64,000 nucleotides of DNA, from the NCBI GenBank assembly GCA_041689935.1, contig JBDNFI010000028.1, positions 42,188-106,187 of the forward strand, in the 5' to 3' direction. A model generated the notes under the pieces. That model was not told the DNA's origin. It saw only the letters and a list, made by a program, of their open reading frames with translations, and searched no databases. The translations under genes were made by a program, and so were the position numbers. Positions 21,236 to 30,799 of the stretch are shown piece after piece. Source of the stretch: CAXBDP01 sp041689935. GTDB lineage: Bacteria > Bacteroidota > Bacteroidia > Cytophagales > Cyclobacteriaceae. The first letter of the stretch is position 1; each line of letters begins with the position of its first letter.

Positions 21236-23877
21236 TAAATTTTCTTCCAGATATAATAAAAACATTTTCTGATAAATCACAACAAACTGTTGGATCTTTA
21301 ATGAAAAATGTTAAAGCTGATAAGGCACAGGTCGCAGAGTTAGTAAAAAATCTTTCTACGTTTTCCGTCGGTGCCGACTACGCCCCAGTCGCGTATAGAA
21401 TTGGATCAATAATTGAATCAGAATCATTTGTTGATACATTCAGGGATATGCAAATACGCTTTGAGAGATACTTCAATGCCTCTAACGCAGTTAGCGTATC
21501 GACAAATTCCATGGTAGATATAATGTTATCTCAAATTGCTAAGATAGAAAAGAATGTAGAATATTTAGAAAATTATATTAATAACTATGAGTTTATTTCA
21601 GGAAAAGATGATCTTTATAATTTTTCATATTTAGAAAATTTTGATAATAACCTAAACTCAAATGAGCATGAAGTAGAAAAAGTACCCTACACAGATAGGG
21701 GTGGCTCACCATTCGGTGAAAATGGCAATGGTTATGTAGACAGTATCGTCTCGAAGTTTAAGATAGGTGCTGGAGTCGATTTTATTAATCCTATTGGTTT
21801 TATAAAATCAGTTAAAATTGACAGTAATTACACCCAATATATATCGTCAATTTCTGATTCAGATAATCTTTTTACGGAAAGACATTCCAATGTTTGGAAT
21901 GTCTCTATTAAATCTCCAACGATACTAACTTCTTTTCCGGACTCTCTATCAGTCTATATGGACTACGATTATTCCCACATGGTAGGCGCTAAAACAATCT
22001 TAGAGATTGATTTCATCAAAGAAATAGAGATGGATTTTATAAGAATAAATCCCAATGAAATTAATGGACTGCAGTTAATGCAAGTATTAATAGAGTCTTC
22101 AAATATAGCAGAGAGGCTTTTTTCCTCAGATTCTAATGTTCCAAGCTCCGGCTATCAACTTAAGCAATTGCTGAACGCGCCAATTGGTTTCAAGTCTACT
22201 TTGGATATAACCTTCCCAATGGATAAAGTAAAAAGAATAATTTTGATATTAAATCAGCCACTCTATACTAAGGCAACAGCTCCATCATCTTCAGATGAAC
22301 TAAATTCAAAAATAATTTATGAAATATTAAAAAAGATAAGAAAGAATAAAAAAAATACACACAGTACTTTACAAGATATAGTCTTGGAATATTTTAGAAA
22401 ATCTGTTTCTATAGATGAATTTAAAAAAAATATAAATGTCCATACGGATTATTATACATATAAATATCCAATTGAAAATAATCCCATTGATGATAAACAG
22501 CATAATAAATTCAGACACGAAGAAAATAATTTAACAATCCTTGATGAATCAAATCTTCTTTTTGATAGAAGTCCTCTAACAAATATGGTCCAGAATATAG
22601 TATCCCAAACATTGGGAATGAAGTTTAAATTATTCAAAAACACCATGTTCAATGATACCAATAGCGTTTATAGGGGTGGTTCTCTAGGTAGGGTAACTAG
22701 CCCACCAACGGGGATAGATAAAAATGCGAATATGTTGGGGCAAGATATCTTTGGTCACGACGATATGCACATCATACCCGGTTCCAACTTTGCTATAAAT
22801 GGTTCAATGACTAGCGCAGTGCATGACACAAATTCTTATCAATATAATTTTTCTTTAAAGAATATTCAATTTGGAAAAACAAATATTGCTAAATATTCTA
22901 CCAATTCATTTAGCGAAAATAAAGCATCTTACATAAGTGCTAGGATATCGATTGCCGGTACAGTTCTTGGGATAAAGGCAAAGGTAAATCTTGAAGAAAT
23001 TGACAAGAAGAAAAATTTTTCCAATCTAGACTTGAAGGAACCAATTTCTTATGAGCTATCTATTTCCCTTAAGGAGAATCCAATTTCCGAGGGTGACTGG
23101 TATCCAATTATTCCATTCAATTCTAGCGAAATAGAATCTGAAATACTATTCGTAGACAAGATAAATCAAACAGCATCGCTACGATTCTACCCAGATGAAC
23201 CATCTATCAAGGTATATCGTAACCAATCTATATTAAATAATAGTTTCTATATAGTCAATAAATTTGAAAAGACTATCACGTTTAAATCCTTTGACCCTAA
23301 AAGCGTATATATTGTTTCTTACACTGCAGATACGGTTAATTTTACCCAAAACTATATCGATGCATCTCTAATCAGTCCAAAGGACAAAATGCTTAATTCC
23401 GGAAGTGGGATTGGTAATAATGGAGAGTTCTTTGAAAGAACGTATTCTGGGAATATGGTTCTACTTAAAAATGAACCATATATAGATCCAGAAAAATTGA
23501 ACAGCGCAATATATAGTCTGAGAAATGGCACCATTAGCACTAGTAACTATCTCGGATATAGCCCAGTCGCTATTAAATTTTCCGACGGAACGTATGCTAT
23601 AAACCTGACTAACTATATAGATAACAATTTTGAAAAAGCTTCTTTCTATGAAACGAATGAAATCTTATTCTTTCAAAATGGAAAGAATATTATTTTTAAT
23701 AAATCGATTAATCTATCATTTAATATTATGTATAGTTACCTAAACAACTTTATCAGGTTTAGATTAATAGTCAGAAATAACATGGATAATATTTTTTCGG
23801 CTGGCTATATAGATAATGTAGTCTTAAAGTTAAAAACAAAAAATATGCGATCAAATAAATTGTCGAAACTAGGATAA
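21232..23877 (+). CDS. Hypothetical tail/baseplate structural protein
   Basis: An 881-residue protein starting at the ATGA overlap with the giant tail gene. The N-terminal 120 residues are helical with coiled-coil-like spacing (QIAKIEKNVEYLENYINN), then long beta-rich segments typical of baseplate or fibre proteins. No recognisable enzyme domain. Together with the next two genes it forms a set of three similarly sized proteins (714-881 residues), each with a helical N-terminus and a beta-rich body. They may be paralogues or subunits of one peripheral baseplate assembly; this is inference from layout. Confidence 0.6.
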   Translation: MINFLPDIIKTFSDKSQQTVGSLMKNVKADKAQVAELVKNLSTFSVGADYAPVAYRIGSIIESESFVDTFRDMQIRFERYFNASNAVSVSTNSMVDIMLSQIAKIEKNVEYLENYINNYEFISGKDDLYNFSYLENFDNNLNSNEHEVEKVPYTDRGGSPFGENGNGYVDSIVSKFKIGAGVDFINPIGFIKSVKIDSNYTQYISSISDSDNLFTERHSNVWNVSIKSPTILTSFPDSLSVYMDYDYSHMVGAKTILEIDFIKEIEMDFIRINPNEINGLQLMQVLIESSNIAERLFSSDSNVPSSGYQLKQLLNAPIGFKSTLDITFPMDKVKRIILILNQPLYTKATAPSSSDELNSKIIYEILKKIRKNKKNTHSTLQDIVLEYFRKSVSIDEFKKNINVHTDYYTYKYPIENNPIDDKQHNKFRHEENNLTILDESNLLFDRSPLTNMVQNIVSQTLGMKFKLFKNTMFNDTNSVYRGGSLGRVTSPPTGIDKNANMLGQDIFGHDDMHIIPGSNFAINGSMTSAVHDTNSYQYNFSLKNIQFGKTNIAKYSTNSFSENKASYISARISIAGTVLGIKAKVNLEEIDKKKNFSNLDLKEPISYELSISLKENPISEGDWYPIIPFNSSEIESEILFVDKINQTASLRFYPDEPSIKVYRNQSILNNSFYIVNKFEKTITFKSFDPKSVYIVSYTADTVNFTQNYIDASLISPKDKMLNSGSGIGNNGEFFERTYSGNMVLLKNEPYIDPEKLNSAIYSLRNGTISTSNYLGYSPVAIKFSDGTYAINLTNYIDNNFEKASFYETNEILFFQNGKNIIFNKSINLSFNIMYSYLNNFIRFRLIVRNNMDNIFSAGYIDNVVLKLKTKNMRSNKLSKLG

Positions 23878-23881
23878 TATT

Positions 23882-26026
23882 ATGGCTCAACTATCTGTAA
23901 ACACAGTATTCTATGATCAGTTAATTAAGAGAATACAAAAATTTCTTTTGAAATATTCAAAGAACGACATTGCCTCTTATGAGCAAATGGCAGAAGAGTA
24001 TAACCAACTGCTTACGGATGTGAATAAATTTTCTACGATGCCGATATCTACCTATGAGCAAGTAATAAAAGGTGAACCGCCGTCGTCCAAAAAGTTTAAT
24101 AGATTCATTTCCAATGTTGCGGATGATCTAAATATAATAGCAAAACAATTAGATTACCAGAGTGCACAGATAGTATCTCTTTATAATCTTTTTAACTCTG
24201 AAGTTGAAAAGGAAAATCAATTTACAGATAGAATGAAATCAAAAGTACGAGTTCTCCAGGCTTATTCTCAAAGCCCTGGAAACGACATATATTTTTTTGG
24301 TGACTATTTTGATAATATGGATTTTATAGATTTATTGAAAATTCCTAAAGAAAACATACCACTTGTCAGAGATGGAGTGGCAAGTCTCTCGACTTCCGAA
24401 TCCTACAGATGGAACCCCTCCTCGATAGATATTATCAATGATGATTCGAATGGGTTTATCGGCAATAACCATGCTGTTTATATGACCAATGATGTTGAAT
24501 CAAATTACAGGTATATATATCAGGATAATAATTCTATTGGTTTAATAGCAAACATAATTGATGGCAATCCGATGAAATACTTTGAATACGAAGCTATTGT
24601 GGTTGATAAAAAACAAACTCAAATGTCTGGTGCAAAAGAGTTTGAATTTTTATATACAGATGAGTCTATAGTTAACGGTGAAAAAACTACAAAATATAAA
24701 CCTTGGATTCGTCATTCTGCAGACGAAAGTCTTAATCTATCATTGAAGATAAAATCTTCACGACCCGGTAAAGCTAATTCTGTTACTATAATTCCTTATT
24801 TTGGAGCATCGCAAAACGTTTATTCAGAGTTAAAAATAGTAAGAATTACAGCTATTTCACGAGCGACTAATCAATTGGTGGAACTATTAAATGAGCCAAT
24901 ATATATTGGTTCTACATTCGTACCACAGAGTATAGAGTCTTCTGGTAAATATTACTATAATAAAGCTAATATCTTTTTTCCAGAAATAAATACAGATGAG
25001 TTTAATGTATATATAAAGCAGGAAAATTATACAGAAACAAAGATCAAACATATGTATTGGCAGCCTACTGGCGGGACTGGAGTCCTTTCTAGGTTGGAAT
25101 CCCAGTCTAGATTTGATCCTAGCTCATTAGTCTCTTTAGGGTTTTCTGATCTCCAATATGATTTGGACGATATTATCCCATCAATTTTGCGTCCTAATAC
25201 GAATAAAGATTCATCTTCTATGGTCACAAAAAAAATACCTGTTACATTCAAGATAACTAATCAGGTTGATAGAGCTGTGATATCTTTTTCAAGGACGTCG
25301 CTACCAACTGCTAGGTACTTTTTTACAAACGCATTTACCGATTTTCAGACTCCTGCTATCCAACAGGAAAAAAGTTATACTACCGATACTGCAATTAGAT
25401 GGTCATATGATTCTGTAGAAGCCGCTAAAATTGGTTTAGATTTTATCAATAAAAAAATTAGCGATGGAGCATGGAGTGTTAATAATTTCCAAGATTTGAA
25501 GATAGAACCAATAAAGTCAGACCTTAAACCAAAAACCATTCCAGCCAGTATCCTTTTAAAAAAGATGTTTGAGTACTACAATGCAAAAAGGGCATCAATA
25601 TCTTTGAGATCAATAGAGTTCAATAATAATACATTTGGAGAAAAAGCCGAAATTATATCCAAGCCATTTATTTTTCCATACCAAATAAAAAATTTATCCA
25701 TCTCTGCAGATACTTCCGAAATGTATACTGGGGCTAGTTCTAGTAAAAGTTATATAAAATACTATGTATCTTTAGATGATGGGAATAAGTGGATAAAAAT
25801 TTCCCCAATTGAAAATCCATTTAACGGGATACCGGAAATACTTTCTTTGAACGAGAACGTTCAGGGGATTGGCCAATTAAGGGGAATAAAATACTTAAAC
25901 TATCCAGAGATACCAGAAATAGTGACTAGTGTTAGGGTTAAAATAGAACTAGAAAAACCAAGGTATGAAAACATTTCTCCAATATTATATTCATATCAAA
26001 TATCAGGGAGAGTGGAACAATCATGA
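23882..26026 (+). CDS. Hypothetical tail/baseplate structural protein
   Basis: A 714-residue protein, 4 bases after the previous gene. The N-terminus is helical (to residue about 110, including 'ANDLNIIAKQLDYQ'-like heptads), then mixed beta structure. A C-terminal segment reads YYVSLDDGNKWIKISPI followed by 'VRVKIEL.kP', resembling jelly-roll or discoidin-like beta-sandwich ends seen in phage appendage proteins (a 'sDDGktW..I.p' pattern). It overlaps the next gene by 4 bases. No enzyme motif; structural role inferred. Confidence 0.6.
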   Translation: MAQLSVNTVFYDQLIKRIQKFLLKYSKNDIASYEQMAEEYNQLLTDVNKFSTMPISTYEQVIKGEPPSSKKFNRFISNVADDLNIIAKQLDYQSAQIVSLYNLFNSEVEKENQFTDRMKSKVRVLQAYSQSPGNDIYFFGDYFDNMDFIDLLKIPKENIPLVRDGVASLSTSESYRWNPSSIDIINDDSNGFIGNNHAVYMTNDVESNYRYIYQDNNSIGLIANIIDGNPMKYFEYEAIVVDKKQTQMSGAKEFEFLYTDESIVNGEKTTKYKPWIRHSADESLNLSLKIKSSRPGKANSVTIIPYFGASQNVYSELKIVRITAISRATNQLVELLNEPIYIGSTFVPQSIESSGKYYYNKANIFFPEINTDEFNVYIKQENYTETKIKHMYWQPTGGTGVLSRLESQSRFDPSSLVSLGFSDLQYDLDDIIPSILRPNTNKDSSSMVTKKIPVTFKITNQVDRAVISFSRTSLPTARYFFTNAFTDFQTPAIQQEKSYTTDTAIRWSYDSVEAAKIGLDFINKKISDGAWSVNNFQDLKIEPIKSDLKPKTIPASILLKKMFEYYNAKRASISLRSIEFNNNTFGEKAEIISKPFIFPYQIKNLSISADTSEMYTGASSSKSYIKYYVSLDDGNKWIKISPIENPFNGIPEILSLNENVQGIGQLRGIKYLNYPEIPEIVTSVRVKIELEKPRYENISPILYSYQISGRVEQS

Positions 26027-28230
26027 CCATAAGTAATATACAAAAAGAAAAATTCTTAAGCACCTTGTATAAGAATCTCTATGCAGCAGGAAATAAGCCC
26101 AAAGAATCTGAGATCTTAGATTTTTTTTCCAAATACTTTTCTAAATTTCAACCAGGACAACCTCTTCCAATAGACTCTCAAATTTTTAGGCAGGTTCAGT
26201 TTGGAGAAGTCGACCTACTTAATCAGAAAATGCTTTATTCTATATTTAATATAGAAACTTTATATGATTCTATGTTTGAAAATTCAGATCAAATGCTAGA
26301 GGTTGCTACGGCTTTAAATAAAAGACTTCAGAATTTAAGAGCCAAGAGAATTTTTCTTGAATCAAAAGTTGATGATCTGATTTTCGCTAATCAAAACTCA
26401 GACGGGTTTTACGCAGCATATTCTGAATTGTTTTCCAAGATAGATGGAACAGACTTAGGTTATACTACGGCATTCGTTGATATAATTAATGGAAAAGTTT
26501 CTCTTCCGACATTGAAATCATCTGTATTTGATATGGTATCTACTAATTCCATTACCTCAAATAGTCCAACTTATTCTTTAAGTTTTAATAAAACCCAAAT
26601 AGATTTGAACAAAGCTTTTTCTGATGATTCTTTTTTCTCTGCGGTTTTTGATGGTTTAGAAAATACAGAATGGCAAACAATACGCTATTTTGACAAAATA
26701 GGTTTAGTGACTCTATCTATAAATCTACCGATAGCCAAGAATGTTATCCTGTCTAAGATAGAAGGGCGATTAAGTACAATATCGCCGACGGATGTTTACG
26801 TTAAGGTTAATTATGTAGATACAAATAAAAATAGTCAGGTTTATTCTAAGAAATCAACAAAAGATTTTGATAGGTTTTCATTTAGTTTTGAGCCAGGCAA
26901 TATAGGCTCGATAGATTTGTTTATGGTAAAAACGGAACCAGATTTTATAGAACCGAATAGGGTTGATAAGAATGGTTACAGATTTGGTATTAGGGATATA
27001 GCAATAAGCGGTCAGTATTATGATAGATCCGCTACGTATGTCTCTATGCCAATCTCTGTCAGCTCCAAAGACAACCCATCGCTAGTTATAGATTCTGTCT
27101 CTTTAGATGTTGATTATTCCACAACTGGTGGTGGGTCGATAATTTATTATTTAGCAGAAGACAACCCATCTGCGCAAGTTCTCTCCGATTTTGCCTGGAT
27201 ACCCATCCTGCCTACCGGAAATTCTAATCTAGAATTAAATGAATTTTCAAATTCTATAAATTTTAATGGATCTACCTTAGCCTCAAAACAGATAAATGCT
27301 AATATAATCCCAAATTCTGGTCAAATAAAAAAGATTCCGCTAGCAACAAAAAGTTCTTCAAAAAATTTAAATGATCAGAATCCCTTATTGGACATGTATC
27401 CAGGTCAAAAAATTTATAGAATAGGTAAGATAGATAAACTAGACCAACCCATAAGGCCATATCTACTAGAGGGTGTTAATCTAGTTAACGGAAATTATAT
27501 TAATTATATCGGTAGCATCTTTAACGAAAAAGATGAACTATTTACCTGGGGGAATATACTTAATGGTAAATCTAGTATAAGACAGTTTTTCACTATGCCG
27601 TCATATGAGTTGACAAATAGTTCTATCTTTTTTACTGGGCCAAATCTATCTAAGATAAGTGTGCTTTTAGATGTTAAGATTTATTGTCCTAACGATATAA
27701 CCGTAAGAAATAATTTTATAAAAAATGATACGGTTTCGAAAACCTGGGACGTTGCGATATACCTCAATGGAAGATCATCTATTATACCGGTTGGAAAAAA
27801 TTCAGAGATGATTCAATGGAATTTTAAGGCAGGGATAAATGTTATCAGAATAGCTATAGACATGCCGGAAAGTTCAAATGGTTCCATAACTCTTATGGAC
27901 TCTAAATCCCTACTAGAATATGGGCTAGTTTATAACAAGTACTACAGTTATGTCGACCCTCTGGAATTCAAAAATAATAATTCATTAACTGATCTAGTCT
28001 TCACTCTGGAAAATTTTTTTGGTAATAAAGAAATATTTTGTAGGGATAATATTAGATCAAATTCAAGATTTTTTTACTATACCAATAACCCAGAACCTGT
28101 ATCAAAGGTCAGATTTAGGGCTGATTTAGTGAGAGGGCAAAACCCTCTAGGCTCACCTTCAATTGATTCTTTTAAAATAAAATTTAAAAACTCAGAAAAG
28201 TTTTCTGATGCTTCAAGAGACATACTATAG
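26023..28230 (+). CDS. Hypothetical tail/baseplate structural protein
   Basis: A 735-residue protein starting at an ATGA overlap. A helical N-terminus with repeated heptad-like leucines (residues about 60-125) leads to beta-sandwich-like segments (for example SKIEGRLSTISPTDVYVKVNY, 'SVSSKDNPSLVIDSV'). The layout matches the two preceding genes and supports a shared family of appendage proteins. No catalytic motif. Its stop at 28230 is followed by 30 bases containing GGAG before the next gene. Confidence 0.6.
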   Translation: MTISNIQKEKFLSTLYKNLYAAGNKPKESEILDFFSKYFSKFQPGQPLPIDSQIFRQVQFGEVDLLNQKMLYSIFNIETLYDSMFENSDQMLEVATALNKRLQNLRAKRIFLESKVDDLIFANQNSDGFYAAYSELFSKIDGTDLGYTTAFVDIINGKVSLPTLKSSVFDMVSTNSITSNSPTYSLSFNKTQIDLNKAFSDDSFFSAVFDGLENTEWQTIRYFDKIGLVTLSINLPIAKNVILSKIEGRLSTISPTDVYVKVNYVDTNKNSQVYSKKSTKDFDRFSFSFEPGNIGSIDLFMVKTEPDFIEPNRVDKNGYRFGIRDIAISGQYYDRSATYVSMPISVSSKDNPSLVIDSVSLDVDYSTTGGGSIIYYLAEDNPSAQVLSDFAWIPILPTGNSNLELNEFSNSINFNGSTLASKQINANIIPNSGQIKKIPLATKSSSKNLNDQNPLLDMYPGQKIYRIGKIDKLDQPIRPYLLEGVNLVNGNYINYIGSIFNEKDELFTWGNILNGKSSIRQFFTMPSYELTNSSIFFTGPNLSKISVLLDVKIYCPNDITVRNNFIKNDTVSKTWDVAIYLNGRSSIIPVGKNSEMIQWNFKAGINVIRIAIDMPESSNGSITLMDSKSLLEYGLVYNKYYSYVDPLEFKNNNSLTDLVFTLENFFGNKEIFCRDNIRSNSRFFYYTNNPEPVSKVRFRADLVRGQNPLGSPSIDSFKIKFKNSEKFSDASRDIL

Positions 28231-28260
28231 AGTTTACTATCTATCCCACAGGAGAAACAG

Positions 28261-28690
28261 ATGCCGATAACCTATACTAACCCTTCCGCAGGAAAAATCT
28301 TAAAAGAACCACTTCTAAAAAAGGTCAGAGCCCTATATAGATCACCTAGAAAAAGCATAACCGAAAATCTCTATGCCCAGCAAATGTCTATCGACATCAA
28401 TAGGGTATATCTAGCATTAGAAATACTCAATACGGCCATTGTTAATAAGGTTCAGATATTTTTTGCGAAAGGATCTGAGGATACCCATATCACTGGTGGA
28501 TATGGTAAATTTAAAGAATATACCGATCTTCAGAATTATCGGAGCATATTATGATCTACAGCAAGATTCAATTTCATTCTATGACGAGATATCTCAACAG
28601 AACATAGTAAATCTGCCTACTATGGATTCCATTGGGGGCAGACTATCAATGCTATACTACAAGATCAATAAATTAGAAAAACAAAACTAA
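28261..28690 (+). CDS. Small baseplate-region protein made by +1 frameshift at CGG (28540)
   Basis: Conceptual 142-residue protein. The first 93 codons (behind GGAG) reach TAT before CGG at 28540. Read literally this frame ends three codons after the CGG. Skipping the C gives GGA GCA TAT TAT and 49 further codons to the TAA at 28690, whose product (GAYYDLQQDSISFYDE...) continues the acidic, aromatic character of the first part. The downstream frame has no start with a ribosome-binding site; its only upstream ATG (28439) lies deep inside the first frame. The family is not recognised. It may be a chaperone or trimerising adaptor for the next gene's fibre-like protein. Confidence 0.72.
28540..28543 (+). 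other. CGG +1 recoding site, small baseplate-region protein
   Basis: TAT CGG A: triplet reading gives AGC ATA TTA TGA (stop). Skipping C gives GGA GCA TAT TAT GAT, open for 49 codons. A shift a few codons earlier (after CAG) would also be possible by eye, but CGG is the feature shared with the other sites. Confidence 0.75.
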
Positions 28691-28706
28691 GAGAATTGGA
28701 CACACA

Positions 28707-29975
28707 ATGCCAGACTATATAAATACAGAAATTAAAACAGTTCAATATGACGGACCGGTTAGCAGTGCTAACTATAATCTAAGGGCTGAACAAAATTATA
28801 ATGATCTTGTCCACTTATATAATAGATCTGGGGTTCTAGACCAAAAACTAAATGAAGCATTTGAGAGAGTGCTGAAAGATCATCTGTCTATCTCTATGGC
28901 TGTATCGGATCTGGAAGATAGAGTTAAGGCTATCGAGTATACGTCTAATTCGTTCTATAAGCAATTGTCTATATATAGTTATTCACAGATAGATATTGGT
29001 AGTTTTTCTGGGAATTCTGAGTTCGCATTTAATAGCACCGAGGTGCTTAGCTTTGACCATGTATACAATACGGTTTCTCTGCCAAAGGTGGATGGATCAT
29101 CTTACTCTAAATTAAAATTTTTTAACACAACTTCTAAACAGGTTATACCAGATTTTTTAGAAACTAAAATTGAGAATAATTTTGTTAGCGCTGATACACC
29201 TGGTGTCCTAATAGATACAACCCCTATCTCGTATGCCTTTTTGGACAAACCTGATAAGTTTTGGAAAAGAAATGTTATAGTCGATAACCCATCTCCAGCT
29301 GGCGCACAAATGTATTTCTATGTTAAAATACCAAACATATACTCTGGATCCGATAGCTGTAACTTTATATCCTTAGTTCCATACCCACTTTTTAGTGTGG
29401 ATATTCTCTCGATAGAATATACGAGTAGTCAAAAGCCAACATTAAGTAGTGCTGATAATTGGATTCCCTTAAACTCTAGTAGATTATACAACAATGAGAC
29501 TGAAGCTATTGGCAGAGTAGCGCCCGGTGCTTGGTCGACGGTGGGATCAGATGCAATTCTGAATTGCGGGCCAATAGGTTTTTATTTTTCTCCAATTAAT
29601 ATAACTGCTATCAGAATAAATATGAGGCAAAGAAGCTACTTCTCCGAAAACGGTAAAACCGTTTATACATATGGCCTTTCTGACCTAGAGGTTAAGTCTC
29701 AAAAATTCTTAGATACCGGAAGAACGATATTTAAGTTTGAAGCCCCTAATGATACCTTGATCTTTAACGTAGAAGAAGTAATCCCTAAAATCTATAATAT
29801 CCCAGTGGAATTAATCTCTACAGCTTTTAGTTATAGAATAATTTATAAGAATAGTGGTATCTACACCCTTATAAATCCGGGTAGCTCTACCGCCATTTGG
29901 ATTGAAGTGACCTTAAACCAGCTTCATGACGGTACTGCGCCTGTACTTTCTGATTTAATAGTAAATTATACTTAA
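28707..29975 (+). CDS. Hypothetical tail fibre/baseplate protein
   Basis: A 422-residue protein behind a weak RBS (GAGAATTGG). The N-terminal 90 residues are helical with heptad-like spacing (LYNRSGVLDQKLNEAFERV), then beta-rich to the C-terminus, ending in 'WIEVTLNQLHDGTAPVLSDLIVNY'-like strands similar to phage appendage beta-sandwiches. It closes the main tail operon. A 68-base gap with a possible promoter follows. Function beyond structural is not supported. Confidence 0.6.
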   Translation: MPDYINTEIKTVQYDGPVSSANYNLRAEQNYNDLVHLYNRSGVLDQKLNEAFERVLKDHLSISMAVSDLEDRVKAIEYTSNSFYKQLSIYSYSQIDIGSFSGNSEFAFNSTEVLSFDHVYNTVSLPKVDGSSYSKLKFFNTTSKQVIPDFLETKIENNFVSADTPGVLIDTTPISYAFLDKPDKFWKRNVIVDNPSPAGAQMYFYVKIPNIYSGSDSCNFISLVPYPLFSVDILSIEYTSSQKPTLSSADNWIPLNSSRLYNNETEAIGRVAPGAWSTVGSDAILNCGPIGFYFSPINITAIRINMRQRSYFSENGKTVYTYGLSDLEVKSQKFLDTGRTIFKFEAPNDTLIFNVEEVIPKIYNIPVELISTAFSYRIIYKNSGIYTLINPGSSTAIWIEVTLNQLHDGTAPVLSDLIVNYT

Positions 29976-30043
29976 TTTTAATAGTTGATAAAACCTTAAC
30001 TCATTTTACTATATAGGCACAGTATTTTTTAAGGAGACTATAA
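29976..30043 (+). promoter_or_regulatory. Intergenic leader upstream of the repeat protein
   Basis: A 68-base AT-rich gap. It contains CTATATAG near 30010-30017, which could serve as a -10-like element, and a strong ribosome-binding site AAGGAG about 8 bases before ATG 30044. A separate start of transcription here is plausible but weakly supported. Confidence 0.25.
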
Positions 30044-30622
30044 ATGACAACTTTTTACGTGGGCCCAAGGCCGGTATTAAAAGGTCGCACAACGGCAGGG
30101 ATGGTTGGACCAAAAGGTGTAGTGGGGACATACTCCTATTATCCGAATTATAGTACAAGCTCTGTTCTCGATGGTGCCCCTGACAATCATCATGTCCCTG
30201 GTTCAGGACGTTATCCAGGAAATTTGTTTTTGTCACAAATATTCACTGGATCAGAACTATATATCCACCCACTCTCTGGAACATTCCAAAATGGAATAGG
30301 TCAGAGATTCTCTCCAGGACTTAACCGTTCGGTCGATTCTTCAAAGGCATTTACTGTTGGTTTCGGCCATGCTAAAAGAGTTACTGACTATAGCGTTTAT
30401 AGTAATTATATATTTGATGGAGTAGCTTCTGCGGATGCAACTGCTAATGCGGGGCATGCAAAGCGCACAACTGCGTATAGCCTTTACAATAATGATATAT
30501 TTGATGGAGTAGCTTCTGCAGTTGTAATGCCATCTGGTTATGGTCAAGCAAATACAACCTCCGAGTATGGTCGCAATAAAGTGGGGGAATACAACGGTGT
30601 AGCTTCAGCAAAGGCGCTCTAA
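30044..30622 (+). CDS. Repeat-containing virion protein (fibre/decoration candidate)
   Basis: A 192-residue protein behind AAGGAG. The N-terminus (YVGPRPVLKGR) and Gly/Tyr/Ser-rich middle look structural. The C-terminal third consists of about three repeats: GHAKRVTDYSVYSNYIFDG + VASA, GHAKRTTAYSLYNNDIFDG + VASA, then a degenerate copy ending NGVASA. This type of short Gly-Ala-Tyr repeat occurs in small head or tail decoration proteins of large T4-like phages, as far as I recall. It is followed by an intrinsic terminator cassette, so it is the last gene of the late region. Confidence 0.6.
   Translation: MTTFYVGPRPVLKGRTTAGMVGPKGVVGTYSYYPNYSTSSVLDGAPDNHHVPGSGRYPGNLFLSQIFTGSELYIHPLSGTFQNGIGQRFSPGLNRSVDSSKAFTVGFGHAKRVTDYSVYSNYIFDGVASADATANAGHAKRTTAYSLYNNDIFDGVASAVVMPSGYGQANTTSEYGRNKVGEYNGVASAKAL
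30365..30619 (+). repeat. In-frame tandem repeats (87, 90 and about 78 bases)
   Basis: Three consecutive coding repeats starting at 30365, 30452 and 30542. Copies 1 and 2 share an identical 25-base stretch (ATATATTTGATGGAGTAGCT plus the next five bases, TCTGC), while the rest diverges at synonymous and non-synonymous sites. The third copy keeps only the GGTGTAGCTTCAGC end. Length variation by recombination is likely. Confidence 0.8.
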
Positions 30623-30670
30623 ATAATATATAACTAAATTACGGTAAGCATTACATAGCGCGATCCGAAC

Positions 30671-30754
30671 TGGTATAATATCAGAACGGAAACCGACGCT
30701 CTCCATGAGAGATCAGAAGTTATCCCGCCCCTAAAAAGGCGGGATTACTTTTTC
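30671..30754 (+). ncRNA. Short structured RNA between an extended -10 promoter and a terminator
   Basis: An extended -10 element TG-G-TATAAT lies at 30671-30679. The predicted transcript starts near 30686, has a small hairpin CTCTCcatGAGAG (about 30710-30722) and ends in a G+C-rich hairpin CCCGCC-N8-GGCGGG (30724-30743) followed by ATTACTTTTTC. No ORF with a start fits. It could be a small regulatory RNA or only the terminator of the late operon with a fortuitous promoter. It resembles the cassette at 63169-63265 in layout. Confidence 0.5.
30724..30754 (+). terminator. Intrinsic terminator after the late/tail operon
   Basis: Perfect 6-bp stem CCCGCC/GGCGGG with loop CCTAAAAA, followed by a T-rich tail (TTACTTTTTC). 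It separates the tail region from the nucleotide-metabolism region. Confidence 0.8.
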
Positions 30755-30799
30755 TAGGGATTCCTATATAGCTTTTTCAAGATTGATAGGAATTATATA

